Shown piece after piece: positions 31,957 to 41,800 of a DNA stretch of 49,629 nt. The notes beneath the pieces were generated by a model. That model was not told the origin of the DNA. It did no database searches and worked only from the letters and a program-made list of their open reading frames with translations. Numbering within the stretch: the first letter of the stretch is position 1; each line of letters opens with the position of its first letter. Origin of the DNA: Thermoanaerobaculia bacterium (GTDB lineage Bacteria; Acidobacteriota; Thermoanaerobaculia; Multivoradales; Multivoraceae); assembly GCA_022822365.1 (NCBI GenBank), contig JAJEBV010000002.1, positions 1 through 49,629 on the forward strand. Direction: 5' to 3'. A program made the translations under genes and the position numbers.

Positions 31957-34263
31957 ATGGAAAGGCGGTGCGGGAGCGGATTCGCCGGCTGGTGCGCTCG
32001 ATGGGCGTCGACCGCCTGCTTGCTGGTTCTGGCCGCGCTCGGCCAGGCCGCGGCTGCGGCGGCCACTCCGTGTCCCGGGGACAGGGGAATCCAGGGGACG
32101 GTCCTCTCGCCCGCTGGACAGCCGGTCGCAGGCGCCGCGGTCACGTTGACTTCCTCGTCGACGACGGTGATCACATCCGAGGACGGCGGTTTCTGCCTGC
32201 ATCCGGTCGGCGCCGGCCGGTACCGGCTGGTTGTGTACGCGGAGGGCTACGGCCTGGCCGAACGCGAACTCGTTGTCGGCGACGAGCAACCAATGGCGGT
32301 GGAGATCCGGCTCCGCGCGGCGTTCGGGGAAGAGATGGTCGTCACCGCGACGAGGACCCGGAAGCGACTCGCGGACGTGCCGCTTCACATGCAGACCGTG
32401 CCGCGCTCCCGGATCGAGAGTGTGGCCGCGCGCACCCTCGCCGATGCCGTGGAATGGATCCGCGGGGTGCGCGTGGAGTCGACGTGCCAGAGCTGCAACT
32501 CCTCCCGGATCCGGTTGCTCGGGCTTGACGGACCGTACTCGCAACTCCTGGTCGACGGGCAGCCGACGCTGTCGTCGCTGGCCATGGTCTACGGCATCGA
32601 GCAGTTGCCGGCGCGCCTGATCGACAGCATCGAGGTGGTCAGGGGCGGCGGGTCGGCGGCCTACGGCGCGGGCGCTGTCGCCGGCGTGATCAACCTGATC
32701 CCTCATCATCCCGACCACACCCACATCGAAGCGGAGGCCCGCTCGGAGCGGATGAATGGCGCCGCGGGCCGCGCCGAGACGCCGTCCTGGAGCCTGGTGG
32801 CGGACTGGACTCCGGGCTCGCACCGGGCGGTTACGTTTTATGGCCAGTTGGACCGGGTCGCGCCCGTCGACGTCGACGTCGACGGGTTCAGCGACGTATC
32901 GATCCGCGATCTCGATGCGGCCGGTGCGCGCTACCACGAGTTCTTCTTCGACGGCTCGGCGCGGCTGGCGGCCGAGGCGAGCCACACAACGGAGTTCCGT
33001 CGGGGCGGGGACCGGCTGCACCTGCCGCCCGAACACGTCGACGTGGCCGAGCAGTTGGATTCGAGGCGTCGCGGCGCCTCGGTTTCCTGGCTGCACACCG
33101 TCTCGCCGCTCTGGGACTGGCGCGCCTCCGTGTCGCATGCCGCCACAAGTCGGGCCAGCTACTACGGCGCGGGCGGTGATCCCGGCGCGTTCGGTGCGAC
33201 CCGCAACCCGCTCTGGGTGTTCGACTCCCACGTCAACCGCGGCGGCGACCGGGGAACCGTGAGCTTCGGCGTCCAGGCCGGGCACGATCTGATCGACGAC
33301 CGGCAACCGGCCTATGGGCGCGTGATCCGGGAGACCTACCGCAGCGTCTCCGGCTTCGTTCAGGACGACCGCCGGATCGGCGATCACGTGACCTTGCTCT
33401 ACGGGCTGCGGGCGGACCGGCACAGCGCGGTCGACGGGTCGATCGTCTCGCCGCGGGCGGCACTGATGTGGACGCCCCGAAGCGATCTGACCCTGCGCGT
33501 TTCCCACAGTGCCGGCTTCCTGCCTCCCGCGGTGTTCGACGAGGAGCTTCACATCGCCCTTCTGGGCGGCAAGGCGATGGTCGTTCGCGACGATCCCGCA
33601 CTGCGCGAGGAGACGTCCGCTGCGCGGATGGTGAGCCTGGAATGGCGTCCGGAGGTTGGCCGCCGCACATCGATGGCGCTCGACGTGACCGTCTTCGACA
33701 CGCGGATCGACGACCTGTTTCACAGCGTGGAGGCCGACGACCCGGTGACTCCGGAGTTCGAGTTCCTGCGCACGAACTTCGGCCGCGCCCGTGTGCGCGG
33801 CGTCGAGGTCGGTTGGGGTCTCCGGCGCGGGGGGATGAGCGTGGATGCCGGCTACGCCTGGCAACGGGCGGAGTTCGGCAAAGCCGAGCCGGACTTTGGC
33901 AGCACGACGATGTTCCGGACTCCCGGGGAGTACGGCACGGCGAGCGTCCAGTGGCCGCTGCCGCGCGAACTCAGCGTCTTCGCGGGGCTCCGGTACACCG
34001 GCTCGATGCTGGCGCCTCACTACGCGGGTTTCATCGCCGAGGACCGGCTGGAAGTCACCGCGAGCTTCCTGACGTGGGATCTCGGCCTGTCTCGCCGGTT
34101 CGCCCTTGGCGGCGATCGGCGGCTCACCGCGAACGTTGCGCTCAGGAACCTGACCGACGAGTACCAGCAGGACCTCGACCGCGGGCCGTTCAGGGATCCG
34201 AGTTACGTCTACGGGCCGCGGTTTCCGCGCAGTTTCGTCGTCGGTTTGAAGCTGGACCTGTGA
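31957..34263 (+). CDS. TonB-dependent outer-membrane receptor with an N-terminal carboxypeptidase-regulatory-like domain
   Basis: This 768-residue protein has a signal peptide (about 1-35, ending QAAAAAATP). A carboxypeptidase-like regulatory domain follows (about 45-125, IQGTVLSPAGQPVAGAAVTLTS). The plug (about 130-250) contains the TonB-box-like EEMVVTATRTRKRL, then a CQSC motif and LIDSIEVVRGGGSAAYGAGAVAGVINLI. A 22-strand barrel extends to the C-terminus (RSFVVGLKLDL, terminal Leu rather than Phe). The plug is like FepA/colicin-receptor relatives seen in Bacteroidota. The ligand (metal complex, haem or cofactor) is not determined. It overlaps the TlpA-like gene by 1 base. Confidence 0.9.
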   Translation: MERRCGSGFAGWCARWASTACLLVLAALGQAAAAAATPCPGDRGIQGTVLSPAGQPVAGAAVTLTSSSTTVITSEDGGFCLHPVGAGRYRLVVYAEGYGLAERELVVGDEQPMAVEIRLRAAFGEEMVVTATRTRKRLADVPLHMQTVPRSRIESVAARTLADAVEWIRGVRVESTCQSCNSSRIRLLGLDGPYSQLLVDGQPTLSSLAMVYGIEQLPARLIDSIEVVRGGGSAAYGAGAVAGVINLIPHHPDHTHIEAEARSERMNGAAGRAETPSWSLVADWTPGSHRAVTFYGQLDRVAPVDVDVDGFSDVSIRDLDAAGARYHEFFFDGSARLAAEASHTTEFRRGGDRLHLPPEHVDVAEQLDSRRRGASVSWLHTVSPLWDWRASVSHAATSRASYYGAGGDPGAFGATRNPLWVFDSHVNRGGDRGTVSFGVQAGHDLIDDRQPAYGRVIRETYRSVSGFVQDDRRIGDHVTLLYGLRADRHSAVDGSIVSPRAALMWTPRSDLTLRVSHSAGFLPPAVFDEELHIALLGGKAMVVRDDPALREETSAARMVSLEWRPEVGRRTSMALDVTVFDTRIDDLFHSVEADDPVTPEFEFLRTNFGRARVRGVEVGWGLRRGGMSVDAGYAWQRAEFGKAEPDFGSTTMFRTPGEYGTASVQWPLPRELSVFAGLRYTGSMLAPHYAGFIAEDRLEVTASFLTWDLGLSRRFALGGDRRLTANVALRNLTDEYQQDLDRGPFRDPSYVYGPRFPRSFVVGLKLDL

Positions 34264-34823
34264 TGCCGCGGGCCGGTCTCCTGATCCTGTCGGTGACGTT
34301 GGTGTGCGCTTCGGCAGCGCCTTCCGCCCGGGCGTTGGACGGGGGCACGGGACTGGCGAGTGAGGAGGCGCCGGCACCGCCGGAAGCGCCCGGAGCCCGC
34401 CTGGCAGGGCTCTGGGGCGACCTTGAGGTACAGGACCTCGAGGGTCGGACCTGGACCGCCGCCGACTTCGAGGGCCGCTCCGTCCTGCTCGACTTCTGGG
34501 CCACTTGGTGCGCTCCCTGCCTCGCCGACTTTCGGCATATCGAGCGGGCACGGGCGGCACACGCCGGCCGGGGACTCGTCATTCTGTCCGTCTCGCTGGA
34601 CCGCTCCTCGCGCCGCGACCTGCGAAGTTTCGGCCGGCGGCAGGGCATCACCTGGCCTGTCCTCTTCGACGGGCTCGGCGCGGCCGGCGCCGTAGCCAGG
34701 CGCTTCCAGGTGGAGTATCCGCCGCGCTCCCTGCTGTTCGACCGGGAGGGCCGGCTGGTCGCTCTCGATCCTCGTGGAGAGATGCTCGACGCGGCGCTTA
34801 GGGTCCTCTTCGCCGCGGAGTGA
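34263..34823 (+). CDS. Exported TlpA/ResA-like thioredoxin
   Basis: This 186-residue protein has a signal peptide (about 1-25, ending ARALDGG) and a thioredoxin fold with the redox motif WCAPC in VLLDFWATWCAPCLADF (about 73-90). The cis-Pro loop is in VEYPPRSLLFDREG, and the AhpC/TSA-like IL-SVSLD segment is present. It acts outside the cytoplasm, probably as a disulfide reductase or cytochrome c maturation-type protein. Its ATG overlaps the stop of the receptor gene (TGATG), so the two are translated together and may work on the same cargo or protein. Confidence 0.88.
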   Translation: MPRAGLLILSVTLVCASAAPSARALDGGTGLASEEAPAPPEAPGARLAGLWGDLEVQDLEGRTWTAADFEGRSVLLDFWATWCAPCLADFRHIERARAAHAGRGLVILSVSLDRSSRRDLRSFGRRQGITWPVLFDGLGAAGAVARRFQVEYPPRSLLFDREGRLVALDPRGEMLDAALRVLFAAE

Positions 34824-34827
34824 CTGC

Positions 34828-34833
34828 TACGCT
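34828..34833 (+). promoter_or_regulatory. -10-like TACGCT element before the TPR gene
   Basis: TACGCT follows the thioredoxin stop by 4 bases and is followed by 8 bases and the GTG at 34842, with no Shine-Dalgarno site; the same spacing occurs at 31943. Confidence 0.45.
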
Positions 34834-34841
34834 GACTGCCC

Positions 34842-36278
34842 GTGTCCGGGCCAGCCGCCAAACCCGTCGCGGGCTCCGTGTCCGGCCCCGGCCGCGCATC
34901 GATCCTGCGGTGCAGCCTCGTGGCCGCCCTCCTGGTGGGCGCCGCCGTGCCGGTCGCACCCGGATGGACCGTTCCCGGTGAGGGTGAATCGGCAGCGCGC
35001 GATCCGGTCGAGTCCCTGGCGCAGGCCCGTGCGGCGGTCGAGCGCGCGCCCTCGGAGTTCGGGCCGGCCCTGGCGCTGGCTCGGGCCTTGCTGACGCTTG
35101 GCCACGCGGACGATGCTCTGGCGGCGTTCTCCCGGGCGCGAGAGCTTGAGCCGGATGGTCCGGCAGCCGCCGGTAGCGGGGCGGCCCGCGACGTCGCGTC
35201 GGCCTACCTGGCGCCGGCGCTGCTGCTTCGCGACCTGGACCGTACCGGCGAAGCGATCCGGCTGCTGGAGCAGGGTGCGGCACGGGGGCTAGGCAGCGCC
35301 GACGTCTACGAGCAACTGGCCCTCCTGCGGCTGGCGGACGGTCAGACGGGGGAGGCGCTGGCGGCCGTGTCGGCGGCCGCGGCCGAGAACGTCACGAGTC
35401 CCGGCCTCGACCTCGCCCGGGGTTTGGCGCTGGCGCGCGATCCGGGCCGCCGCGTGGAGGCCCTGGGCTATCTGCAGCGAGCTCTCGACGTTGGCGTGGG
35501 CGACGCGGTCGTCGTGCGTCTGGAAGCGGCGGATCTTCTCGTGGCCGAAGGGCGCTACCCGGAAGCGCTCGAACACCTGCGGGTCGCCGGGGAACTGGCG
35601 CCGGAGGAACCGGAAGTCGTCTACCGGCTCGGGCGGACGCTTGCCGCCGCCGGAGACCGGCAAGCCGCCCAGGCGGCGCTCGACCGCTACCGGTCGCTCG
35701 AGGAGGACCGGGAACGCGCGGCGGAAAGTGAGCGCCTGGCTTCCACAGGGACGGTGTCGGCCCTGTCGGAGGCGCAACGGCTGGCGGCGGCGGGCGACCT
35801 CGAAGGCGCTCTCGAACGCCTGGCGGGCCTGCCGGGACGCCTGGACGATCCGCGTGCCGCGGACGTTCACTCCCTGCGGGCCAAGGTGCTGTTCTCCCTG
35901 GGTCGGGCCGCCGATGCGGCGGCCAGTGCTCGTGAGGCGAGGCGGCTTGAACCGAACCGGGTCGAGCACCACTACCTGGAGGGGATGTTCCTGCACACGA
36001 GTGGGCGTGCCGAAGACGCCGCGCCCGCGCTTCAACGCGCCCTGGCGCTCGATCCCGATCTCGGCGAGGCCCACGCCCTTCTCGGCATGATCGCCGCGGA
36101 GGCCGGCCGACACGCCGAGGCCGCCGAGCGGATGGGGCGGGCGCTCGGCCTCGGGCTCGACGGCAACGCGCCGCTCCGTTTCAACTATGCCCGGGTGCTC
36201 GAGGCTCTGGGGCGCAGCGACGAGGCGAGGGTCCAGATGGAAGCGTACGAGCGCTTGCGAGCAGAGGGGCCGCCGTAG
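34842..36278 (+). CDS. Exported TPR-repeat protein
   Basis: This 478-residue protein starts at GTG. The N-terminus (about 1-42) is a signal peptide or anchor (SILRCSLVAALLVGAAVPVAP). About eight to ten tetratricopeptide units follow, for example ALALARALLTLGHADDALAAFSRARELEPD, YLQRALDVGVGDAVVVRLEAADLLVAEGRYPEALEHLRVAGEL and HTSGRAEDAAPALQRALALDPDLGEAHALLGMIAAEAGRH. No enzymatic domain is visible. It is probably a periplasmic scaffold. It ends 12 bases before the convergent PQQ dehydrogenase gene. Confidence 0.85.
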   Translation: MSGPAAKPVAGSVSGPGRASILRCSLVAALLVGAAVPVAPGWTVPGEGESAARDPVESLAQARAAVERAPSEFGPALALARALLTLGHADDALAAFSRARELEPDGPAAAGSGAARDVASAYLAPALLLRDLDRTGEAIRLLEQGAARGLGSADVYEQLALLRLADGQTGEALAAVSAAAAENVTSPGLDLARGLALARDPGRRVEALGYLQRALDVGVGDAVVVRLEAADLLVAEGRYPEALEHLRVAGELAPEEPEVVYRLGRTLAAAGDRQAAQAALDRYRSLEEDRERAAESERLASTGTVSALSEAQRLAAAGDLEGALERLAGLPGRLDDPRAADVHSLRAKVLFSLGRAADAAASAREARRLEPNRVEHHYLEGMFLHTSGRAEDAAPALQRALALDPDLGEAHALLGMIAAEAGRHAEAAERMGRALGLGLDGNAPLRFNYARVLEALGRSDEARVQMEAYERLRAEGPP

Positions 36279-36290
36279 CGGTTCGCGGCT

Positions 36291-38837
36291 CTACTCGCAG
36301 GCGAACGCCTGGTTGTTGGCGACCGGCTGAAACAGCTCGCCCAGCGGATTCGTGATGACGCGTCGCCGCTGGGTCACCGGGTCGGCGACTTCGAGTTCGA
36401 CCTCGACGTCGGTGAGGCCGGTGGCGTAGAGCCAGTACCGGTCGTTCAGGACGCAGCCGTCGAGGACCTTCAGCACGATCTCGATGTTCTCCGGGTCGAA
36501 GAAGGTGAAGTAGCCGGTGTCCCCGGTCAGGTGGGTGCCGGTTGCCGGGGCACTGTCCTCGTCCGCGGCTGTGGCGAAGCGGGCCCGGACCCGGAAGCGG
36601 CCGTCGTTGAGGCAGAGCGTGGTCGCGTCCGGGACGCATTCCGCGATCGGCCCGGTCGGAGCGTCCGACTCGTCCTCGACCGTGACCACCATGCGGCGCT
36701 CGCCGAGGGCCGCGCCGCCCAGTGGATCGTGAAGCTCGAGTTCGATCGTCTCCGGTCCCTCGCCGGCGCCGTCCTCGAGCAGCCGGAGCGTGAACGTCCG
36801 GCTGGCCGAATCGCCGTGAGCCCAGGCGAGGGTGCGGGCGAGCGGCTCGTAGTCGGCTCCCGCCGTGGCGGTGCCTCCGGCGGTCCGCACGGAGGCGGCG
36901 ACCGCCCCGTCGCTGCCGCCGGCGCGGACGACGCTCAGCGTGATCTCGCCGTCCGTCTCCCGGGCGGTCACGGACGGCAGGGAGAAGCCCAGGGCGCCGG
37001 GATGCTGCTCCGGCAGGTCCGAGGCCAGGGAAAGGGCGACGAGTTCGGCGTCGAAGGACCCGGCGCCGACCGCGACGACGAGGTACTGGCGGCCGTCCAC
37101 GGCGTAGCTCATCGGGGCGCCCGAGGCTGCAGCCGGCAGCGGGATCGTGCGGAGCACGTCGCCGTTCGCCGGGTCGAGGACGGTCAGCGAGGGCCGGGAC
37201 CGGTTGGCGTAGAAGAGCAGATCCTGGGTGGCGAGCAGGGACGAGGTGCCGGCGTAGCCGTTCACTCCGTCGTTGGCCCGCTGCCAGAGGATCTCGCCGC
37301 GGTCGAGATCGTAGGCCGCGACGTGCCCCCAGGGCGGCTTCAGCAGGTAGCGGTTGCCGGAGGCCCACAGGATGCCCGATTCGTACAGGTAGTAGCCGGA
37401 GACGGCGGTCTGGTAGAGGCGGATCCAGAAGGGAACGACCCCCTGGACCGGGACGTAGAGCCGCGAGCGGGTCGGATCGACCGCGGCGCCGCCCCAGTTC
37501 GCGCCGCCGCCGAGACCCGGGTAGATGACGGCGCCACGGGTGGAGAGCGGGGTGTAGATCGGCCCCCAGTCGAGGTCGGCGAGCACCTCCTCGGCGCCGT
37601 CGCCGAGATCCTCCCGCGTGATCCCCAGCCGGTCGAAGGGCGGCGGTTTCGTCGGCCGCGGCTGGGTCAGAGCGGTTCGCTCGCCGGGCACGGTCGACTG
37701 CGGGACCGGTACCTCGTGGATCGGCCACACGGGCCTGCCGTTCCGCCGGTCGAACACGAAGACCCAGCCCTGCTTGGTGACCTGCGCGACGGCGGGGATC
37801 TCACGCCCTCCGACCGTGATGTCGACCAGGTTGGGCGGCGCCGGGAGGTCGAAGTCCCAGATGTCGTGGTGGACGATCTGGTAGTGCCAGACGCGGCGGC
37901 CCGTCCTCGCGTCGAGGCAGACGATGCTGTTGGCGAACAGGTTGTCGCCCTTGCGGTGGCCGCCGTAGAAGTGGTTCGACGGGGCGCTCACCGGCAGGTA
38001 GACGTAGCCGAGCTCCAGGTCGGCGGTCATCGGCGCCCAGACGTTGGCCCCGCCGACCCGTTCGGCCGAGCCGTCTTCCCAGGTCGAGTAACCGAACTGG
38101 CCGGGGCGCGGCACGGTCTGGAAGGTCCACAGGAGTCGGCCGGTGCGGGCGTGGTAGCCGCGGACGTCGCCGGGCGGCCACTCCGGCTGCGGCGCCCAGT
38201 CCATGACCGACGAGCCGACGACGACCACGTCGCCGACCACGGTCGGCGGCGAGGTGTGGCCGTACTGGTCGGATCTGCCGCTCAGGGAGCGGATGCCGGC
38301 TGTGAGGTCCACGGTGCCGCGGTTGCCGAACCCCCGCCGGGGCGTGCCGGTCGCTGGATCGAGCGCGATCAGGCGGGCGTCGCCGGTTGCCAGGTACACG
38401 GTTTCCGTCTCGCCGTCCGTCCACCAGGCGAGCCCGCGGTGGAGGAAGCCGTTGTTCGGAGGGCGTCCCGACTCGTAGCTCCTCGGGTCGTAAAGCCAGA
38501 GCTGCCGGCCGGTCGCGGCGTCGATGGCGGCCGCCTGGCTGAAGGAGGTGCTGGTGTAAAGGACGCCGTTCCTCATCAGCGGGGTCGACTCGAAGGCGAC
38601 GTTGTCGAGACCGGCGTCGGGGTCCGCGATCGCGTTGTCGGGCGACTCCCAGCGCCAGCGGATCGCCAGATCGCCGACGTTGCCCCGGTGGATCTGGCCG
38701 AGCGGCGCGTACTTCGTGCCGCCGGCGTCGCCACCGTACTCGTGCCACTCGCCGCCGATCGCGCCGTGCTGTCCGGCCGCCGGCGCCACGGTCGCCGCCG
38801 CGGCGAGCAGAATGGCGGCGGCCGGCGTGCGGGTCAC
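36291..38837 (-). CDS. PQQ-dependent dehydrogenase with Calx-beta and an extra C-terminal domain
   Basis: This 848-residue protein has a signal peptide (about 1-22). An eight-bladed quinoprotein propeller (about 28-600) is of the membrane glucose-dehydrogenase type: EWHEYGGDAGGTKYAPLGQI, GANVWAPMTADLELGYVYLP, and WHYQIVHHDIWDFDLPAPPNLVDI. There is no CxxCH, so it lacks its own haem. A Calx-beta domain follows (about 620-725, TATAGADYEPLARTLAWAHGDS), then about 116 residues with four Cys (CVPDATTLCLNDGRFRVRA, DTGYFTFFDPENIEIVLKVLDGC, FACE). That tail is, as I recall, a module common in Acidobacteriota exported proteins. It overlaps the haem/azurin gene by 4 bases. The substrate (sugar or alcohol) is unknown. 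Confidence 0.9.
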   Translation of the reverse strand: MTRTPAAAILLAAAATVAPAAGQHGAIGGEWHEYGGDAGGTKYAPLGQIHRGNVGDLAIRWRWESPDNAIADPDAGLDNVAFESTPLMRNGVLYTSTSFSQAAAIDAATGRQLWLYDPRSYESGRPPNNGFLHRGLAWWTDGETETVYLATGDARLIALDPATGTPRRGFGNRGTVDLTAGIRSLSGRSDQYGHTSPPTVVGDVVVVGSSVMDWAPQPEWPPGDVRGYHARTGRLLWTFQTVPRPGQFGYSTWEDGSAERVGGANVWAPMTADLELGYVYLPVSAPSNHFYGGHRKGDNLFANSIVCLDARTGRRVWHYQIVHHDIWDFDLPAPPNLVDITVGGREIPAVAQVTKQGWVFVFDRRNGRPVWPIHEVPVPQSTVPGERTALTQPRPTKPPPFDRLGITREDLGDGAEEVLADLDWGPIYTPLSTRGAVIYPGLGGGANWGGAAVDPTRSRLYVPVQGVVPFWIRLYQTAVSGYYLYESGILWASGNRYLLKPPWGHVAAYDLDRGEILWQRANDGVNGYAGTSSLLATQDLLFYANRSRPSLTVLDPANGDVLRTIPLPAAASGAPMSYAVDGRQYLVVAVGAGSFDAELVALSLASDLPEQHPGALGFSLPSVTARETDGEITLSVVRAGGSDGAVAASVRTAGGTATAGADYEPLARTLAWAHGDSASRTFTLRLLEDGAGEGPETIELELHDPLGGAALGERRMVVTVEDESDAPTGPIAECVPDATTLCLNDGRFRVRARFATAADEDSAPATGTHLTGDTGYFTFFDPENIEIVLKVLDGCVLNDRYWLYATGLTDVEVELEVADPVTQRRRVITNPLGELFQPVANNQAFACE

Positions 38838-41800
38838 GGCGGGTGGAGCACGTAGCGGATCAGGTCCTGGACCTCGGACGGCTGGAGGGTGCTGAGCAGG
38901 CCGCTCGGCATGGGCGAGAGAGACGACTCGTCGACACTTTCGATCTCCTCGCGGGGAATCGTCTCGATGTGGTTCGGGTCCAGGGGGTTCGAGCGGATGC
39001 GCACTGCTTCGTCGTTCGATTCGACCAGCAGACCGGAGTAGAAGCGGCCGTCGCGGGTCTCGACCAGGCTCGTGCGGTAGTCCTCGGCCACCTCGTCGGA
39101 GGGCTCCAGGATGTGCCGCAGGGTGTCCAGCGCGCTGAGGCGTTCGCCCACGTCGTCGAGGGCCGGGCCGATCTCTCCGCCGGTGCCGCCGAGCTGGTGG
39201 CAGGTCGCGCAGCCGGCCTCGAGGAAGAGCAGCCGGCCGCGCTCGAGTTCCTCGTCGCTTGCCGGCGGCGCGGCTTCGAGCGGAGCGACGTCGGTCTCCA
39301 GCATCTCGTACTTCCAGTCGGCGACGAAGGCGCGCAGTGGAACGTCCGGGGCGAGCCGGGGGGCGGCGTAGCGGGTGATCGCCGCGCCGTCGAGCCGCTC
39401 GACCACCCGCATCGTCCCCTTCATCAGGATCCAGTGGCCGGGGAAGGTGCAGACAAAGGGATAGAGGCCGGGTTCCGTTGGGGCGTTGAAGCTCAGAACC
39501 TCCGTTTCGCCCGGCTGGACCAGGCCGGTGCGGAAGAGGACCAGGCGCGTCTTCGGGACGTAGCCGGAGGCCTCGGCCCCGGCCGGGTTGCGCTCCGCCT
39601 CCGCGTCGGCGGCGCGGCCGACCTCTTCGAGCGCCCCGGGCCTCGTGACGACGACGTTGTGGGGCATCACGTCGATGTTCTCGAAGGTGATCTCGACCGG
39701 CCCGCCGGCGCGCACCGTGAACTCCTCGAGGTCGAACAGCATCTGGTGGGGGACGGGTCGAAGCGTGACGATCGCGGCGCCGAGGTTGACGATCTCTTCC
39801 CGGAGGTCGCCGCCGCCCTCGCCGCCGCTGCGATCGATCTGCCGGTCGGCGAGGCGCAGGCCCAGGTCGTGGATGCGCCGGTAGCGCGGCGAGGTCAGTT
39901 CGCGGGGTGGCGTGTCGCGGAGGGCGGTCAGGATCGGCCCGGCGAGCGCGTCCTCGTCGCCGGCCGCGGGCCAGGCGTCGGAGGCCTCGGCGGTCAGTTG
40001 GCCGAGGCCTTCGAGCGCCGCCAGCCCTATCGCTGGATCGGAGACAAGATCGGCCAGTCTCCGAAAACTGCGGCCGGCGTCCCGGGTGATGCCGGCGAGC
40101 GTCCGGACCGCCGCGTCGAGGACGCTCCGGTTGCGTCCGCGGCGGTTGTCGAACAGGGAAGAGACGTCAGTGTAGGCCTCCGCCCGGAGCGTCGCAGGCA
40201 GGTGGTCTATGGCGCGCAGCCAGTCGATCAACTGGTCGTCGGTCGGCCGGCGGGGCAGGACGTTGCCCGGCGACGGGTCGCCGGTGGCCGCGATCAGGGC
40301 GCCGATGGCGGCGCTCCGTGTGCGTCGCTGGACGCCGTTCCCGGCCAGCCCTTCGAACTCGCTGCGGGCGGCAAGCAGGGAGGCTGCGTCCTGTTCCATC
40401 AGGAGCAGGGCGATCCGGTCGAATCGTTCCGGGTCGGCGGACCGATCCTGGTCCAGTTCGGCCAGCTCGCCGGCCAGAAGCATGGCCGGCGTTTCCCGGA
40501 TGAAACGGCTGTCACGCTCGCCGCTGGTCAGGCTCGTGAGCGCCTGGCGCTGACGCTCGACGTTGGCGTCGGCACGGCGTAGCACGGCGCGGTCGACCAG
40601 GGAGTGGGCGGGCAGGCGCTCGAGCTTCCGGGTCGACAGGCGGCTCAGCAGGTAGCCGGCTTCCGCCGGCGCCAGAGTATCGAGCAGCGGCGGCTCGCGG
40701 TCCGACTCGAGCGCCGGCAGCCAGAAGTCCTCCAGGGTGTCGACCGTCTCGCCGAGGACGTAGTCGAGGTAGTAGTCGGTCTGCTGGTCCAGCGTCTTGA
40801 GGGCCGCCAGCGCCGCCGGCTCCGATTCCAGGTAGCTCAGACCGAGCAGGGCTTCCAGGCGGGTCCGCGGGAAGGAGTCTTCGGTCTGGGTGGCCAGGAT
40901 CGACAGGGGATCGTCCAGTTCGCGCCGCCAGAAGCGGGCGACCCGGGTCGCCGCGGCGCGTGCCCGCGGTTCGGGCGAGTCGAGCATGCGGCCGAGCAGT
41001 TCCGGTTCGACGACGTTCAGGTTCTGGTGGAGCCACAGGGCTTCCAGGCGGTGGTGCTCCAGCTCGGAGACGTTCGCGTCGTCGCCGGCGGCGCGTTGGC
41101 GCGCGTCGACATCGTCCAGCCACGCCTCGACCGCGGCGAGCACTTCGTCGCGCGGCCGTTCCCGGAGTTCGCGGCGGACACGGTAGCGGGTGCGGTCCTC
41201 GTAGCTCTCCAGCAGCCGGACGAGCGCCGGCGTCGAGGCGCCGGCGATCTCGGGCGGCTCGAGCAGCGGCCGCGAGCTGTGCCGCACGCGCCAGATCCGG
41301 CCGTGGTCGTGGTCGCGGCGTTCGTCCCGGAGCGAGTACTGCATGTGGCCGATCAGCGGGTTGAACCAGTCGACGACGTAGAGCGAGCCGTCCGGGGCGA
41401 ACTGGAGATCGACGGGCCGGAAGTTGATGTCGGTCGAGTAGAGGAGAGGCTCGACCTCCTCGGAGGTGAAGCCCGAGTCCTCCTCGATCACCCGGTGCTG
41501 CTTGATGCCCTGGAAGCCGATCGTGTTGTTGATCAGGAAGTTGCCCTGCGCCTCGTCGGGGAAGTGGCGGGAACTCACGATCTCGCAGCCGGAGGTGGGC
41601 CGGACGATCGACGTGAACACCTTCATCCGCCGCCGCTTCGTCGGGTAGGGCGCGTTGCCGGTGATCGGGGCGCCGAAGTAGTTCGAGCCGCCGGAGGCGT
41701 CGGCGATGAAGTTCTGACCCCAGCGGTCGAAGATGTGGCCCCAGGGATTGGCGAACGGGTAGGAGACGAAGACCTCGAGGTGGAAGCGGTTCGGCTTGTA

